Source: Albidovulum sp. (lineage in GTDB: Bacteria > Pseudomonadota > Alphaproteobacteria > Rhodobacterales > Rhodobacteraceae). From it: a DNA stretch of 64,000 nucleotides. Below are positions 34,305 to 43,004 of the stretch, in pieces. The translations under genes were made by a program, and so were the position numbers. The first letter of the stretch is position 1, and every line of letters starts with the position of its first letter. The notes below the pieces were generated by a model. The model did not search any database, was not told the DNA's origin, and worked only from the letters and a program-made list of their open reading frames with translations. The stretch is taken from assembly GCA_030837785.1 (NCBI GenBank), contig JAUQYA010000055.1:8839-72838 (forward strand), written 5' to 3'.

Positions 34305-35138
34305 ATGAGCACCTTGGGCGAAGTCACCAAGAAGACATATCGCGGCGTCACGATCCATACCTACAACTCGCCCGAGGAAGGGCTGTATGTCGCCTCGCAG
34401 ATCGTGGAAACCACGGCGGGCCTCGTCGTCTTCGACGCCGTGTTCCACACCGCACATGCCGAGGAACTTGCGAACTATATTGCCGGGCTCGGCAAGCCGG
34501 TGAACCGGATCGTGCTCTCGCACATCCATCCCGACCACTGGTCGGGTCTGGGCGTGCTGCATGCGCGTTTTCCCGACGCGCCGATCCAGGCCTTCCCCGA
34601 GATCACCGCCTATGTCCGCAAGAACGGCCAGAAGATCCTGGACGCCCGCAACGCGGCCTTCGGCCCGGTGGTCGCCAAGACGCCCACCCCGCCCGACCAT
34701 GATCTGGCGGTCGGCTCCGAAACCATCGGCGGTGTGCGTTTCGAATTCGAGCGCCAGCCCGATGGCGAGTCCGACTGGCAGACGATCGTCCGCCTGCCCG
34801 ATGCGGGTGTCGTGATGGCCTTCGATCTGGTCTTTCCGGCGAAGACCCACCTGTTCACCGTCGCGAACTATTACGACCACTGGGTCGAGATCCTCCAGGG
34901 GCTCAAGGGCAACGCGGCGAAGGGCTATGATACGGTGATGATCGGCCACGGCAAGCCGGTGGGCTTCGACGTCATCGACGGCAATATCTCCTACCTGCGA
35001 AAGGCCAAGGAACTGCACGCCGCCAACAGCACGGCCGAGAGCTACGCCGAGGCGCTGAAGGGCGCGTATCCGGGGTATTACGGCGGCGGCTGGGTCGATT
35101 TCTCCAGCCTGCTGCTCTACGGCATCATCAACCCGTGA
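34305..35138 (+). CDS. MBL-fold metallo-hydrolase
   Basis: A 277-residue metallo-beta-lactamase fold protein with LSHIHPDHWSG (HxHxDH) and downstream His/Asp ligands (FDLVFPAKTH, GHGKP). It has no signal peptide. Such MBL proteins act as quinolinate-, glyoxalase II- or hydroxylactone-type hydrolases. Its neighbour is an aryl-alcohol dehydrogenase, so an ester or lactone of an aromatic compound is possible. Substrate unknown. Confidence 0.88.
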   Translation: MSTLGEVTKKTYRGVTIHTYNSPEEGLYVASQIVETTAGLVVFDAVFHTAHAEELANYIAGLGKPVNRIVLSHIHPDHWSGLGVLHARFPDAPIQAFPEITAYVRKNGQKILDARNAAFGPVVAKTPTPPDHDLAVGSETIGGVRFEFERQPDGESDWQTIVRLPDAGVVMAFDLVFPAKTHLFTVANYYDHWVEILQGLKGNAAKGYDTVMIGHGKPVGFDVIDGNISYLRKAKELHAANSTAESYAEALKGAYPGYYGGGWVDFSSLLLYGIINP

Positions 35139-35148
35139 GCCGCATTTC

Positions 35149-35177
35149 ACCCGGCGGGCATCGTGCCCGTCGGGGGA
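35149..35177 (+). terminator. Hairpin after the MBL hydrolase gene
   Basis: CCCGGCGGGCA, a short loop and TGCCCGTCGGGG can pair with one G-T/T-G mismatch, about 10-40 bases past the stop at 35138. No T tract follows, so termination efficiency is uncertain. Confidence 0.35.
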
Positions 35178-35373
35178 AACTGGCCCTTACTGTCTGAACC
35201 GAGCAAAGCGCGATGGGGTTAAGGCAGCGCCTACCAAAGCCACAGAGAGGGTAGCTGCCTCGCGTTCACGACGGCATGGCGATGCAGTTCAAAGTCCTGT
35301 CCTCGACCGTGGGATTCGCTTCCAGGGGACAGAAGCCGAAGGCCACATGATCTGACCTGGGCGCATCCGGCTG

Positions 35374-36066
35374 TTACTCTGCCACGAAGCCAGCGGCCTT
35401 GTGGCTCCCGTCACAATAGGGCTTGTTCTGCGACGCGCCGCAGCGGCAGAAGAAAGCTTGGCGCACCTTGTTGACCGTGCGGCCAGTGCCGCTGACCACT
35501 TCCAGATTGCCGGTGATCTTCAATGGGCCATTCGGCTGCGGTTGCAGGTCTACGACTCCGTCGCGCAGTTCGAGCGCCGGGGCGTCCTTGGCATCCGGTT
35601 CGCCCGTCGCCGCAAACCCGGCGGCGACATGCGAGCCGTCGCAGAAGGGCTTGGTCTTCGACTGGCCACAGCGGCAGAGCGTGGCGCGAACCCTGCCCAG
35701 CGGTTGCCCGCGCAAGTGAAGATCCGCCTCGATCGCCAGCGGGCCGTTTTCCCGGACCCGGACCGTGTTGACCACCGGCGGCTGTTCCGATGTCTGCGTG
35801 CCGTCGTTGCGGCTGACGCTGATGGCGCCTGACGGACAAGCGAGCCCGATCAGCAGGACGGTATCGGCAGAGGCGGCGTCTGGATAGATCCACTCGCCCT
35901 TGACGTTCGGAACGAATACTTCCGGATGGCTCAGCACGCAGTTGCGGGAGTGAACGCAAAGCGCCGCGTCAAACCGGATGGTGACGTCCTTGCCCCTGAC
36001 GATTTCGACCAAGTCCAGCCCCCTGTATTGCGAGATGTTGCATGCCCATTGGGCAATACTGCCCAC
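35374..36066 (-). CDS. Ferredoxin-like (Fer4_19) plus two CDGSH iron-sulfur domains
   Basis: A 230-residue cytosolic iron-sulfur protein. Residues about 25-85 form a mono-cluster ferredoxin-like domain with Cys in LCVHSRNC and LACPSG. Two CDGSH-type [2Fe-2S] domains follow: CRCGQSKTKPFCDGSH and CRCGASQNKPYCDGSH, each with the three-Cys, one-His set. The GTG at 36066 is weak; an internal TTG nearer the LVEIVRGKDV start is possible. The family is linked with electron transfer or iron-sulfur/redox sensing; the exact role is unknown. It is monocistronic. Confidence 0.82.
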   Translation of the reverse strand: MGSIAQWACNISQYRGLDLVEIVRGKDVTIRFDAALCVHSRNCVLSHPEVFVPNVKGEWIYPDAASADTVLLIGLACPSGAISVSRNDGTQTSEQPPVVNTVRVRENGPLAIEADLHLRGQPLGRVRATLCRCGQSKTKPFCDGSHVAAGFAATGEPDAKDAPALELRDGVVDLQPQPNGPLKITGNLEVVSGTGRTVNKVRQAFFCRCGASQNKPYCDGSHKAAGFVAE

Positions 36067-36904
36067 TTTTGATCTTGCCGGTCAAGGAATTGCGGATCCG
36101 GCAAGAAGCGTCCTCGGCGCCGTTCGTGGCCGCGGCTCTGCCCAGTTCGTGTTGCACCGGGGCGGGGTGACTGAGGCAAGCTACATCGGAATGCGCCCCG
36201 CAAGCGGGACATCCAAAATCATGGCAAACCGCAGTCGCTGGTCCGCGATGGATTGCGAGGAACACGGCAGAGCATACAATTCTTCGTCCACTGGCCCAGA
36301 GAAGGTTCGACGGCAGTCCCATTCCCTCCGCCAACGCGACTCGGGTCGAACCTTCTTTTTGGGATGCCGCTCGGTTTGCAAGGAATTTCTGATCGTCGGG
36401 ACATGTGATCGAGTGCGGTCTTTTGTCAGGCCTGTTTGTGCGGCCGGCTTCGTCATCGCCGACAAGAGCAGCAAGGCGCGCAAGCGCGTCCGCCACGATC
36501 TGACCCTGATCATGAATGTTGCGGATGATCTCGGCAGGTGAGCGGTCGTCGAATTTGGCGACGCCCTTCGGGTCCTTCCCGGCCGCTACCGTATGCGGGG
36601 GCACGAAGCGCGAGGTATCAGCCTGTGCAAGACATACCACCCTTGCAGAGACTGGTTCGCATTCGTCTGACAGCGCCCCGCAACGCTCCGGCCGGTCGCG
36701 GGCTGGACCGGTCTCATGTCCGCCTCCGGCGGGGTGGTGATGGTCGCGGCGCCAATCTCGCTGCGTTGGCGGCGGGCATTCGCCGCCCTGGCCAAGGGGA
36801 GCGATGGGACGAGGCACGGCAATCGAAGACGACGGCGTGCCGTCATTCCCGGGGATCACCCAGCGCGCTCCGCCGTTCGCCCCCCTTGGCGGCGCAAGCC
36901 GCTG
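36067..36904. other. 838-base stretch with no recognised gene
   Basis: Six-frame reading gives only overlapping, low-complexity translations. Two structures stand out. CTTGCCGG (36074-36081) pairs with CCGGCAAG (36098-36105) just upstream of the CDGSH gene and may be an operator. A 12-bp perfect dyad with a 33-base loop lies at 36300-36356. A minus-strand stretch around 36430-36545 (SPAEIIRNIHDQGQ) looks like decayed coding sequence but cannot be assigned. The region may be a degraded insertion boundary. Confidence 0.5.
36300..36356 (+). repeat. 12-bp perfect inverted repeat ending in a T-run, with tRNA-Ser-like 3' end inside
   Basis: AGAAGGTTCGAC (36300-36311) and GTCGAACCTTCT (36345-36356) are perfectly complementary, and the right arm continues into TTTT, like an intrinsic terminator with a long loop. 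Inside, 36316-36334 reads AGTCCCATTCCCTCCGCCA, which resembles the 3' end (acceptor plus CCA) of bacterial tRNA-Ser. No tRNA body is seen. It could be an attachment-site remnant or a chance match. Confidence 0.4.
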
Positions 36905-38410
36905 TCAGCCCGCCGTCGGGGATTCCAGTCCGACGGGCAGTTCGGCCTCGGCCTCTTTCGGCATTACCAGTGCAAGGCCGGAAACGAGGCAGGCGAGCGC
37001 CGCCCAGATCCAGATGGACATCTGCTCGTTGAGAAGGAGGACACTCCACAGAATGCCGCCGGCGGTCATCGCATAGCCGGTCTGGCTCGCGAATACCGCG
37101 CCGGTCGTGCGGATGGTGAAAATCAGCAGCACGGTGCTGAACGAGCTGAGGCCGGCGATCAGGAGGAATGGCAGGCCATATTGCGTGAGGGCCACGGACG
37201 CGGGGATCATGGAGCCGGAGATCAGGGTGACTGGCATCAGTATCGCCGCTGCGGCGAGGGAGAATCCGGTCGTCGTGCCGATCACGCTGGTCCCGCTCTC
37301 CGGGAGGGCGGCAACCACGATGTCCTCGACCGCATAGCACAGCGGGATCACAAGCGTCGCGGCGATCCAGACCCAGCTTGCGACGCCGGTGCCGTCGCTT
37401 CCCGGCACCATGATGAGCACCACGCAGCCCAGTCCGAAACTGAGCCCGATGAAGCGCTTGAGGTTGGGCGCCTCAAGGCCGAGCACGGCCGCGAGGATGA
37501 AGACGATGAAGCTTTCCGCCGCAAGCACGATGGCGATGATCATCGCGGGTACATGTCCGGCCACCCAGAAGAGGAACAGATGCGGCACGACACCACCGAA
37601 CAGGCCAAGGACCAGATACCGCCGGACCGAGGGCCAGTTCATCACCGGCAGTTGGCCGGTCACGACGGAAAGGACCAGCATGATCGCGGCGCTGATGCCG
37701 AGCGTCCAGAACGCAACGCCAAGCGGATGGAGCCCGTCGGTCATGATGATCCGGGACAGGGACGGGATCAGGCCCCAGCAGATGCCGAGAAGCATGATGA
37801 GGAAACCGCCCTTCAGAAGATTGATCTGCTTCCTGAGGTTCTGCTCGCGCCGGTAGACCTCGCCCGCCATGGTGAGGAACACCCGGGCCAGGTTGCCAAG
37901 GCGGTCGTCGCGTTCCGCGATGTCGTTGAGACCGAGGCGGGCGGGATCGAAATCCTTGCCCTCGATGATGCCCGAGGCGGCGGCAAGCCGGTCGACCTGA
38001 TGCAGGTATTCGAGTTCCTGATCGCGAAGGCGCTTGCGCTCAAGTCCGGCGCCTACCCGGGCCTTCAGAAGCACCGGGCTGAAATTCTTGGTCAGAAGAT
38101 CGTCCGCGCCAAGCTCGATGGCGCGCGCTGCATCCTCGGTCTCGTCGAGCGACGAGATCACGATGACAGGAATGTCGCGCAGATCCGGATCGTCCTTGAT
38201 CGCGGCCAGAACCTCAAACCCGTCCATTTCCGGCATGACGATGTCGAGGAGCACCATGTCGAAACGGCTGGCGCGCAGGGCTGCGAGGCAGGCCGTGCCG
38301 CTGTCGACGCTCTCGGCGCCATGTCCAAGGTTCTCTACCGCCAGGGCAAGCTTCATCCGGCTTGGCCGGTGATCGTCGACCACCAGCACCCGCGCCCGTT
38401 CGCTTCTCAT
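36905..38410 (-). CDS. Response-regulator receiver domain fused to an EamA-family (DMT) transporter
   Basis: A 501-residue two-part protein. Residues 1-125 are a receiver domain: acidic pocket VVDD (11-13), phosphoacceptor Asp56 in MVLLDIVMPEMDG, VISSLD and switch Lys108 in LLTKNFSP. Residues 125-200 are a coiled linker (AERDDRLGNLARVF). Residues 201-490 are hydrophobic with about ten transmembrane helices and two EamA repeats (GICWGLIPSLSR, WVAGHVPAMIIAIVLAAES, QTGYAMTAGGILW). The ATG at 38410 follows the kinase stop by one base and has GGGGGAGAG upstream. Phosphorylation by the upstream hybrid kinase could gate transport directly; the combination is unusual. Confidence 0.85.
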   Translation of the reverse strand: MRSERARVLVVDDHRPSRMKLALAVENLGHGAESVDSGTACLAALRASRFDMVLLDIVMPEMDGFEVLAAIKDDPDLRDIPVIVISSLDETEDAARAIELGADDLLTKNFSPVLLKARVGAGLERKRLRDQELEYLHQVDRLAAASGIIEGKDFDPARLGLNDIAERDDRLGNLARVFLTMAGEVYRREQNLRKQINLLKGGFLIMLLGICWGLIPSLSRIIMTDGLHPLGVAFWTLGISAAIMLVLSVVTGQLPVMNWPSVRRYLVLGLFGGVVPHLFLFWVAGHVPAMIIAIVLAAESFIVFILAAVLGLEAPNLKRFIGLSFGLGCVVLIMVPGSDGTGVASWVWIAATLVIPLCYAVEDIVVAALPESGTSVIGTTTGFSLAAAAILMPVTLISGSMIPASVALTQYGLPFLLIAGLSSFSTVLLIFTIRTTGAVFASQTGYAMTAGGILWSVLLLNEQMSIWIWAALACLVSGLALVMPKEAEAELPVGLESPTAG

Positions 38411-38411
38411 G

Positions 38412-41400
38412 TCACTCTCCCCCACCCTGCGGCCCGTGGTTGCTCATGTACACATTCAACGCCGCCGCAGCGGCCCGATAGGAGGCGGCGGCCTCTGCCG
38501 CCAGCGCCTCGGCCCCCTCGGTCCGGCCGGAACGCCCCTGGGTTTCAAGCGTCGCGCAAAGACGCGACAGCGGCATCGCGCCGAAATCGGCGGCGCTCGA
38601 TTTCATCGTATGGGCGGCCTGCCGCAGCGCCTCGGCATCGCCGGCCACCGCCGCCCGGCCAATGCGATCGATCAGCGCCGGCCCCTCTTCGAGGAAGCTC
38701 TCGACAAGTTCGGCAAGCGCCTCCCTGTCCCCGCCGATGGTGTCGAGAAGCCGCGCCATCGCCGTGGCGTCGAAGGGTTCGTCCGTTCCGTTCCGGGGCA
38801 AGTTCGCCTCCTCCTGCGTTTTCCGGCCAAAGCAGGCCGTCAGCGCCTCGACAAGGTCGGGGACGCGGATCGGCTTGCTGACATAGCCGCTCATGCCGGC
38901 CTCGATGAACCTTTCGCGGTCCCCCTCCATCGCATTGGCGGTGACGGCGATGATCCGGGGTCGCTTGCCCTCGGGGTGGGCGGCAAGGATGCGGCGGGTG
39001 GCCTCGACCCCGTCCATCTCGGGCATCTCGATATCCATCAGGACAAGGTCGTAGGGTTGCCGCGCCACCGCTTCGACGGCCTCGATCCCGTTGCCGGCCA
39101 GGTCGGAGGCATAGCCGAGCCGCTTCAGGATCGTGCGGCCAAGCTTCTGGTTGGTCGGGTGATCGTCGGCCAGAAGGATGCGCAGCGGCAGCCTTTCGGC
39201 CAGCGACGCATCGAAGGTGGGCCGCTTGCGCTCGGCCCGGTCGATCACGCGCACCGGGCGCCCGGCAAAGATGCTGACCAGCGCATTCAAGAGCGGCGAG
39301 GGCTTGACCGGCTTTGACAGCACCTCGGCAAAGCCGATCTCGTCCAGCTCGTCGCGGCTGTGGTCACTGACCTGCCCGAGCGAGCTGAGAAGGACAAGCG
39401 GCAGGCCGCGCCCCGCTTCTGTCTGCCGGATCGCCCGCGCCAGATCGACCCCGTCCATCCCCGGCATGTGCATGTCGAGGATGGCAACCGCAAAGCGCGC
39501 GGTGGCCAGCGTGGCGACGGCCATTTCGGGGCGCTCGACCTCGACCGGCACCATCGACCAGCCGGCGGTCAGCCGGGCCAGCAGATGCCGGTTCGTCGCA
39601 TTGTCATCGACGATCAGCACGCGCTTGCCCTCAAGATCGGGGCGCGCCGCATCAAGCCCGGTCGCGCCGATCGGCTCGCCCTCCGGCGCGGTGATGGTGA
39701 AGTGGAAAGTCGTGCCCAGTCCTTCGGTGCTTTCCAGCCAGACGCGTCCGCCCATCAGATCGACCAGCCGCTGACTGATGGCGAGGCCAAGGCCGGTGCC
39801 GCCATAGCGCCGCGTCGTCGTCGCATCGGCCTGGGTGAAGGACTGGAACAGCGCGGCCTGACGGTCGGCCGGAATGCCGATCCCGGTATCGCGGACGCTG
39901 ACCAGCAGCCGGCAGTCGCCGGGGGCCACGGTCCCGGCATCGCGCGCGACGGTCAGGACGACCTCGCCCTTTTCGGTGAATTTCAGCGCGTTGTTCAGAA
40001 GGTTCAGCAGCACCTGCCTGAGTCGCGTCGGGTCCGAGATGATCGTGTCGGGAACGCCGGGCTCGATGAAATAGGCAAGGTCCAGCCCCTTGCGCGCCGC
40101 GGCCATCGCCACAAGGTCAAGCGCGCCCTCGACGCAGTCGCGCAGGTTGAAGGGCAGGCGCTCAAGCTCGAGCTTGCCGGCCTCGACCTTGGAATAGTCG
40201 AGGATGTCGTTGATGACGGTCAGCAGGCTTTCGGCGCTTTCATTGACCGTCCGGGCATATTCCATCTGCTCGGGGCTGAGCCCGGTGTCCATCAGAAGGT
40301 TGCTCATGCCGATGACCCCGTTCATCGGCGTCCGGATCTCGTGGCTCATGTTGGCGAGGAACTGGCTCTTCGCGACGGTCGCGCGCTGGGCCATGTCGCG
40401 CGCCTCGGCCAGGCTTTCGACCAGTTCCTGAAGCTTCGCCTCGCGCGCCTTGACCTCGGTTATGTCGGTGAAGACACCGACGATGCCGCCCGCCTCGGTC
40501 GGTCGTTCGCTGATCTGCATCCAGGTGCCGTCGGTGCGCCTTTGCTCGAACGGCCCCTGGGGATGAAGATGTTGCTCGATGCGCCGTTCGACCCATGTTT
40601 CCGGCGTCTCGTCGGCCACGATGTCGCTGACTGCGACCAGTGCGGCGATGTCGCGAAAGGCGACGCCCGGTGTCAGCGTGAGCCCGATCCTTGAATACAT
40701 GTCCTTGTAGCGCTGGTTGCAGATGACCAGCCGGTCATCGGCATCGAAAAGCGCGAAGCCTTCGCTGATCGCCTCGATCGCCTCGGTCAGCTGGGTCTTC
40801 ATGCGCAGGACCTGCCGGTCGGCTTCCTCGCGCAGCGCCGCCAGCCGCTCGCGCTCTGCCAGGCTGTCGCGGAAAAGGCCGAGCGTCCGGCCCATCGCGC
40901 CGATCTCGTCGCTGCCGGCATCGGGAAGCCGCGCGGCAAGGTTGCCGCCGGTGATCTCCTCCATCGCATGGAGAAGCTGCCGAAGCGGCGAGGTGATGGA
41001 ACCGACGATGACCAGGGTCAGGAGAAGGCCGACGATCCCGGCGGCGACGACGATCCATTTCGACAGGTCGACCGCACTCACGGCCTCGGAATGGGCGGCG
41101 TCGCTTTTCGCCTTGGCCTGCGTCTCAAGCTCGGCCACCAGCGCCACAAGCTGGTCGTCGACGCGGCGAATGTGCTCTTGGCCCTTGGCCACCAGCGAAT
41201 TGCCGATCACCCGCTGATCGTTCGTATAGGCATCGACGGCCAGCATGGATTGCTGGAAAAGCGCCGCCGTCTCGGCGCGAATGATCGCCACACGCTGGGG
41301 GGCGATGCTGTCCAGCGCGGAAAGCTCGTCGTCCAGCGCCGCGCGTGCCGCCCTGGCATTGCGCTCGGACCGGACGAGCAGGCTGACCGAAAGATCCGAG

Positions 41401-41597
41401 AGCCAGTATTTCATCTCGCCGAAATGGGTGCTGGCGGCATTGGCGCGGGTCAGCGTCTGGATCGCCGCCGCACCGTCCGAGATGGCGGTGGCGTTCCGCG
41501 CCAGACGGGACGACAGGAAGGCGTTGGTGGCCAGTAGAAAGGCCAGAAGCACGCCCGACAGCAGCACGAGCCGCAACAGGATCGAATATCTGGCCAT
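38412..41597 (-). CDS. Hybrid sensor histidine kinase (HAMP-PAS-HisKA-HATPase-REC-REC-HPt)
   Basis: A 1061-residue membrane kinase. TM1 is about 8-27; a helical periplasmic domain spans 30-180; TM2 is about 182-203; HAMP 203-255; a PAS-like domain 265-385; HisKA with His419 in FLANMSHEIRTPMNG; HATPase_c 510-640 with LRQVLLNLLNNALKF, DTGIGI and GTGLGLAI; first receiver with Asp708 in LDMHMPGMDG; second with Asp855 in LMDIEMPEMDG; HPt with His996 in AAHTMKSSA. It has every module for an internal phosphorelay. Its DUF3365 neighbour upstream may sense for it, and the REC-EamA protein downstream is the likely final acceptor. ATG 41597 was preferred to GTG 41600. Confidence 0.92.
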   Translation of the reverse strand: MARYSILLRLVLLSGVLLAFLLATNAFLSSRLARNATAISDGAAAIQTLTRANAASTHFGEMKYWLSDLSVSLLVRSERNARAARAALDDELSALDSIAPQRVAIIRAETAALFQQSMLAVDAYTNDQRVIGNSLVAKGQEHIRRVDDQLVALVAELETQAKAKSDAAHSEAVSAVDLSKWIVVAAGIVGLLLTLVIVGSITSPLRQLLHAMEEITGGNLAARLPDAGSDEIGAMGRTLGLFRDSLAERERLAALREEADRQVLRMKTQLTEAIEAISEGFALFDADDRLVICNQRYKDMYSRIGLTLTPGVAFRDIAALVAVSDIVADETPETWVERRIEQHLHPQGPFEQRRTDGTWMQISERPTEAGGIVGVFTDITEVKAREAKLQELVESLAEARDMAQRATVAKSQFLANMSHEIRTPMNGVIGMSNLLMDTGLSPEQMEYARTVNESAESLLTVINDILDYSKVEAGKLELERLPFNLRDCVEGALDLVAMAAARKGLDLAYFIEPGVPDTIISDPTRLRQVLLNLLNNALKFTEKGEVVLTVARDAGTVAPGDCRLLVSVRDTGIGIPADRQAALFQSFTQADATTTRRYGGTGLGLAISQRLVDLMGGRVWLESTEGLGTTFHFTITAPEGEPIGATGLDAARPDLEGKRVLIVDDNATNRHLLARLTAGWSMVPVEVERPEMAVATLATARFAVAILDMHMPGMDGVDLARAIRQTEAGRGLPLVLLSSLGQVSDHSRDELDEIGFAEVLSKPVKPSPLLNALVSIFAGRPVRVIDRAERKRPTFDASLAERLPLRILLADDHPTNQKLGRTILKRLGYASDLAGNGIEAVEAVARQPYDLVLMDIEMPEMDGVEATRRILAAHPEGKRPRIIAVTANAMEGDRERFIEAGMSGYVSKPIRVPDLVEALTACFGRKTQEEANLPRNGTDEPFDATAMARLLDTIGGDREALAELVESFLEEGPALIDRIGRAAVAGDAEALRQAAHTMKSSAADFGAMPLSRLCATLETQGRSGRTEGAEALAAEAAASYRAAAAALNVYMSNHGPQGGGE

Positions 41598-41639
41598 CAC
41601 GCCCCCGCAGCGCCGACATGCCGCGCCGGGCCCCGCATC

Positions 41640-42410
41640 TCAGCGAAAGATGCTGATGCTGATGACCCCGCCAAGATCGCCCTCGCGGCCGCCCTCCTTG
41701 GGGTAGCCGGTCATGTCGATCTCGCCCTTCGGCCCGCCGTGGCAGGCGAGGCAGCCGGTGCTGTAATATTCCGGCACCAGCACCCGAAAGGCCGGCTTGC
41801 CGCCGAGGTCGGAAAGCTCGGCGTAGACTTTTCCCTTGGGCCAGTCGGGCGACATGAGGTCGGTCGCGATGACATTCGCCTCCCAGTCGTCGGGCATGGC
41901 CTTGCGGTTGCGGACCAGATCGGGCGGTGCGGTCACCTTGATCTGCGCCTCGGTGCCGACAAGCTCGGCGAAGCTTTCGTTCACGAGCCGCCCGAAGACG
42001 GCGGGGACAAAACCCTTGAAACCGACGCCATCGGCATTGATCGTCGCCTGATTGTTGGTCATCACCCTGCGGATGGCCTCCATCTGCGCGTCGATCAGCC
42101 GCGCCTCTTTCTGGTCCTGACCGTCATGCAGCGGCATGGTGCCGTTGGCGTCGAGATAGGCCTTGGTCGCAAGTTCAAGCACATGATCGCCGGTCAGGCC
42201 CTTGTCGCCCCCTTTGGGGTCATTGATGAGCTTCTGTTCGGACGCGATCACCGACCGCGCCGACCGCAGAAGCGAGGCAAGCCGCAGGGCCGTGTCCAAG
42301 TCTTCCGCGTCGCCCGCCCGCACAGGAAGCGGGACGCAGGACAATGCGAGGGAGGCCGATAGGACGATACTCGCTACGGGACCAAAGCAGCCGTCATGGA
42401 TTTTGCGCAT
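41640..42410 (-). CDS. DUF3365/Tll0287-like periplasmic c-heme protein
   Basis: A 256-residue exported protein. The Sec signal peptide ends about residue 27 (ASLALSCVPLPVRA). The body is a Tll0287-like domain with LAACHGG-type CLACHGGPKGE (CxxCH heme attachment) near residue 222 and a final YPKEGGREGDLGGVISI. In this family the domain is PAS-like with one covalent heme, and is often a sensor module in histidine kinases. Here it is a separate gene, 42 bases before the kinase, so it may be the redox or gas sensor for that kinase. Start 42410 fits the signal peptide. Confidence 0.85.
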   Translation of the reverse strand: MRKIHDGCFGPVASIVLSASLALSCVPLPVRAGDAEDLDTALRLASLLRSARSVIASEQKLINDPKGGDKGLTGDHVLELATKAYLDANGTMPLHDGQDQKEARLIDAQMEAIRRVMTNNQATINADGVGFKGFVPAVFGRLVNESFAELVGTEAQIKVTAPPDLVRNRKAMPDDWEANVIATDLMSPDWPKGKVYAELSDLGGKPAFRVLVPEYYSTGCLACHGGPKGEIDMTGYPKEGGREGDLGGVISISIFR

Positions 42411-42515
42411 TCCTGTCTCGCTTCCTACTTCGCGCAGAGCGGATGCGCGCGTTTCGTCATCGAGAACCCAATTGGGGCATCGTGTCCAAGTGAGCAAAGG
42501 CTGTCAATTGCAAAG

Positions 42516-42714
42516 GTCCGGCCAAGGGACGAGGGCAGCCGAAACCCATCGAAGACTGGCCGCCTACAACTTCGCTCGTCGCCTGAAGACCATCGGAGGT
42601 CTCACGCCCTACGAATGCATCTGCAAAATCCGGACATCAGAACCGGATCGATTCACCCTCGATCCGATCCACCAGATGCCGGGACTGAACACCCAAGGAT
42701 CGCGCCGCGCCTGA
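42516..42714 (+). pseudogene. IS481-family transposase, C-terminal remnant
   Basis: The plus strand encodes YNFARRLKTIGGL, TPYECICKIRTSEPDRFTLD and PIHQMPGLNT, the characteristic end of IS481-type integrase transposases, followed by a stop at 42712-42714. Nothing of the DDE core is present. The fragment lies between the DUF3365 start and the small membrane protein gene, exactly where the accessory region meets the conserved rseP block. Confidence 0.75.
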
Positions 42715-42737
42715 ATTCGTGCCGGCCTTGCGGCGGG

Positions 42738-42902
42738 TCAGGGCATGGTCTGGATTTCCGGGGTCTGGAGCCGGGCCAGTTCGGTTCCGATCATCGCGCC
42801 CCCGGCAAGGCCGAGGACGATGGCGAGGGGAATCAGGATGCGGTCCGCCCCCAGGTCCAGCACCAGCGAGATCCCGCGATAACCGCTTTGAAGCAACTGC
42901 AT
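42738..42902 (-). CDS. Small single-span membrane protein (54 aa)
   Basis: A 54-codon ORF, too short for the usual track: ATG at 42902, stop at 42738, with AGGGG about 8 bases upstream. It begins MQLLQSGYRGISLVLDLGAD and has one hydrophobic helix (ILIPLAIVLGLAGGAMIG) then a short tail. Small proteins with the same LxQSGYRGxxLxxDL beginning and one helix are common in Rhodobacteraceae. Function unknown. It is 102 bases downstream of rseP on the same strand. Confidence 0.6.
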   Translation of the reverse strand: MQLLQSGYRGISLVLDLGADRILIPLAIVLGLAGGAMIGTELARLQTPEIQTMP

Positions 42903-43004
42903 GGACCTACCCCTGTGCCTGATACCAACCGCCCCAGAGGGTAGGCGCGGAATATGGCATCTTTGGGGCGCGGGCGGGGCGAAAGCGGGTCGCGCCGCCG
43001 CCCT

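Noticed and set aside
36067..36904. Several 60-300-codon open frames in the intergenic region
   Set aside because: None has recognisable motifs or a good ribosome site, and they overlap each other on both strands.
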